Part shown: positions 62,113 to 64,000 of the stretch, piece by piece | Layout of the letters: every line of letters starts with the position of its first letter | How positions within the stretch are numbered: position 1 is the first letter of the stretch | NCBI RefSeq assembly: GCF_963675985.1 | Contig: NZ_OY780957.1 | Location: 186,001-250,000, forward strand | Reading direction: 5' to 3' | Source: an uncultured Roseibium sp. | Lineage (GTDB): Bacteria > Pseudomonadota > Alphaproteobacteria > Rhizobiales > Stappiaceae | DNA: 64,000 bases | The notes under the pieces: generated by a model | What the model saw: only the letters and a program-made list of their open reading frames with translations | Told to the model about the DNA's origin: nothing | Databases searched by the model: none | Made by a program: the position numbers and the translations under genes

Positions 62113-64000
62113 ATGTCGATACGCGCAAGCATCTACCATCTGACCCATTACAGATACGACCGCCCGGTCACGCTCGGGCCCCAGATCATCCGTCTGAGGC
62201 CCGCGCCGCACAGCCGGACGCGGGTCCTGTCCCATTCGCTGAAAGTCAGCCCCGGCGATCATTTCGTCAATCACCAGCAGGACCCTTACGGCAACTGGCT
62301 GGCCCGTTTCGTGTTCCCCGAACCAGTGCGGGAATTCAAGATCGAGGTCGATCTGGTCGCCGACATGTCGGTCTACAATCCGTTCGACTTCTTCGTCGAG
62401 GAAGAGGCGGAGCACTGGCCCTTCGACTACCCTTCCGAACTTCGCGACGATCTTGAAATCTACAAAAAGACCGAGCCGGTCGGCCCCAGGCTCCAGGCCT
62501 TCCTCGACGCCACGCCGAGAGATCGGACCCGGACGGTCGATTTCATCGTCGGCCTCAACGCCCGCGTCGCCAACGAAGTCGGCTATGTGATCCGCATGGA
62601 ACCGGGCGTGCAGACCCCGGAGGAAACCCTTGAACACGCGAAAGGGTCCTGCCGGGACTCCAGCTGGCTGCTTGTACAGATCCTGCGCAATCTCGGCTTC
62701 GCCGCCCGTTTCGTCTCCGGGTACCTGATCCAGCTGAAACCGGACCTGGAGGCCCTGGACGGTCCTTCGGGCACGGATCACGACTTTACCGATCTTCATG
62801 CCTGGGTGGAGGTGTACCTTCCCGGAGCCGGCTGGATCGGACTGGATCCGACCTCCGGGCTTCTTGCCGGCGAAAGCCATATTCCGCTGGCCGGCACGCC
62901 GCATTACCGAAACGCCGCCCCGATCTCGGGCATGGCGAGTGCTGCGGAAGTGGACTTTTCCTTCGACATGAAGGTTGCCCGCGTCGCCGAACACCCACGC
63001 ATCACCATGCCCTTTTCCGACGATGCCTGGGACGCCCTCAACGATCTGGGTGAAAAGGTCGACCGGGAGCTTGAGAACGAGGACATCCGCCTTACCATGG
63101 GCGGCGAACCGACCTTTGTTTCCATCGACGATTTCGAATCCGAGGAATGGAACACGGATGCGGTCGGCCCGACAAAACGCGCGCTGGCGGACAAGCTGAT
63201 CCGGCGGCTGCGCGCGCGGTTCGCTCCGGGAGGCTTCCTGCATTACGGTCAGGGCAAGTGGTATCCGGGCGAAACCCTGCCGCGCTGGACCTTTTCCCTC
63301 TACTGGCGCCGCGACAGCAAACCGATCTGGCAGAACCCTGACCTGATCGCCAACGAAGGCGACAAGACAGCCGCCTCGGAAAAGGAAGCCGAGGCCTTGC
63401 TCAAGGGCATTGCCGAGGAACTCGAGGTTCAGCCGGACTATGTGGTCCCGGCTTACGAGGATCCGGCGGAATGGCTGGTCAAGGAATCCAACCTGCCGGT
63501 CAACGTCACTCCTAAGAATTCGGAACTGGAAGATGCGGAGGCGCGCCACCGTATCGCCCGGGTGTTCGACCGCGGCCTGACCCATCCGAGCGGCTATGTC
63601 CTGCCGATCCAGCGCTGGCAGGCAAAGTCGGCGGGAACCGGCTGGCGTTCGGAACGCTGGAAGCTGCGCCGCGACGCCCTGTTCCTGGTGCCCGGTGACA
63701 GCCCGGTCGGATACCGACTGCCGCTGGAAGCACTGCCCCATTTGTCCAAGGCCCAGTATCCCTACATCAACACCGCCGACCCAACGGAACCGCGCGATCC
63801 TCTGCCCGAGTTCCAGGCCGGACCGCGTCAGGACCGGGATCAGGCTGTGGCCCATTTCACCGCGTCCGAAGCAGGCCAGGCCAGGACCGAACAAGCGCTT
63901 TCCGAAGATCCCGGCGACGACGCGGTCCGTACGGCCATGAGCGTGGAGCCGCGCGACGGCCGGCTTTGCGTGTTCATGCCCCCGGTCGAGCGGATCGAGG
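62113..64000 (+). CDS. Transglutaminase-family protein with DUF2126-type region (3' end outside window)
   Basis: From ATG 62113 the frame stays open to the window end (629 residues visible). The N-terminus YHLTHYRYDRPVTLGPQIIR is the bacterial transglutaminase-like N domain. The papain-like triad is C180 in KGSCRDSS, H229 in DLHAWVEVY and D245 in GLDPTSG. From about residue 300 (LTMGGEPTFVSIDDFES, HYGQGKWYPGETLPRWTFSL) a DUF2126-like region begins, still continuing with RTAMSVEPRDGRLCVFMPP at the end. Such proteins of about 1100 residues occur in proteobacteria beside DUF403/circularly permuted ATP-grasp proteins, a peptide-ligase-like system. The partners would lie downstream. A 603-codon opposite-strand frame is a shadow. 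Confidence 0.93.
   Translation, partial: MSIRASIYHLTHYRYDRPVTLGPQIIRLRPAPHSRTRVLSHSLKVSPGDHFVNHQQDPYGNWLARFVFPEPVREFKIEVDLVADMSVYNPFDFFVEEEAEHWPFDYPSELRDDLEIYKKTEPVGPRLQAFLDATPRDRTRTVDFIVGLNARVANEVGYVIRMEPGVQTPEETLEHAKGSCRDSSWLLVQILRNLGFAARFVSGYLIQLKPDLEALDGPSGTDHDFTDLHAWVEVYLPGAGWIGLDPTSGLLAGESHIPLAGTPHYRNAAPISGMASAAEVDFSFDMKVARVAEHPRITMPFSDDAWDALNDLGEKVDRELENEDIRLTMGGEPTFVSIDDFESEEWNTDAVGPTKRALADKLIRRLRARFAPGGFLHYGQGKWYPGETLPRWTFSLYWRRDSKPIWQNPDLIANEGDKTAASEKEAEALLKGIAEELEVQPDYVVPAYEDPAEWLVKESNLPVNVTPKNSELEDAEARHRIARVFDRGLTHPSGYVLPIQRWQAKSAGTGWRSERWKLRRDALFLVPGDSPVGYRLPLEALPHLSKAQYPYINTADPTEPRDPLPEFQAGPRQDRDQAVAHFTASEAGQARTEQALSEDPGDDAVRTAMSVEPRDGRLCVFMPPVERIE

Noticed and set aside
62083..63894. 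603-codon minus frame opposite the transglutaminase gene
   Set aside because: The plus strand carries the Cys-His-Asp triad and is open to the window end; the minus frame reflects GC-rich third-position bias.
1..64000. CRISPR array, tRNA, rRNA, insertion sequence or prophage
   Set aside because: No direct repeat series, cloverleaf, transposase or phage gene was seen on reading the whole window.

Overview
The window looks like chromosome from a GC-rich alphaproteobacterium, most like the Stappiaceae/Labrenzia-Roseibium or neighbouring Rhizobiales-Rhodobacterales groups. This is inferred from high-GC codon use, the many tripartite tricarboxylate (TTT) and polyamine-type ABC transporters, PutA with an Lrp-type regulator, a pseudaminic-acid locus of the Caulobacter flm kind, and DUF1523/DUF2126 proteins. 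No rRNA, tRNA, CRISPR array, insertion sequence or prophage was seen.

Region 1 (1-15751) is catabolic. A plus-strand operon carries a ferredoxin reductase (cut by the window edge), a Rieske oxygenase, a glutamine-synthetase-like ligase, a CHMI-type tautomerase, an AllA-like protein and a HyuA/HyuB pair; the last four are joined by ATGA overlaps. Convergent to it is a DadA-like oxidase with a TctC-TctB-TctA importer, followed by LysR and AraC regulators and a flavin monooxygenase. Together they suggest uptake, N-glutamylation, oxygenation and ring opening of an unidentified nitrogenous or aromatic compound.

Region 2 (15752-24762) holds a tight five-gene operon of unknown function: a coiled-coil protein, an unknown protein, an AAA+ ATPase, another unknown protein and a DUF1523-like membrane protein. 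It is the best candidate here for an undescribed system. Next come an AT-rich small membrane protein, a secreted fascin-fold/META protein and a DUF6714-like protein.

Region 3 (24763-32030) holds a PAS-GGDEF-EAL protein and the divergent pair putR/putA for proline catabolism.

Region 4 (32095-44175) is a nonulosonic (pseudaminic) acid and glycosylation locus: a TPR glycosyltransferase like FlmG, PseB, PseF, WbqC-like, a beta-propeller protein, a NeuD-like acyltransferase, PseI, PseG, two methyltransferases and PseC. No GNAT-type PseH is visible, and PseI has no conventional start codon.

Region 5 (44620-51797) has a large secreted coiled-coil protein, an unknown protein, a frameshifted membrane-bound adenylate cyclase, and a secreted caspase-fold protein with a peptidoglycan-binding domain and a strong terminator.

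Region 6 (52138-61682) is a polyamine/amino-aldehyde locus: a PAS protein, a PAS-AAA+-Fis regulator lacking the GAFTGA loop, a PotFGHI-like ABC importer whose ATPase gene carries a frameshift, two aldehyde dehydrogenases and an SMR transporter. Region 7 holds the C-terminal remnant of an intradiol dioxygenase and the start of a large transglutaminase/DUF2126 protein that runs off the window.
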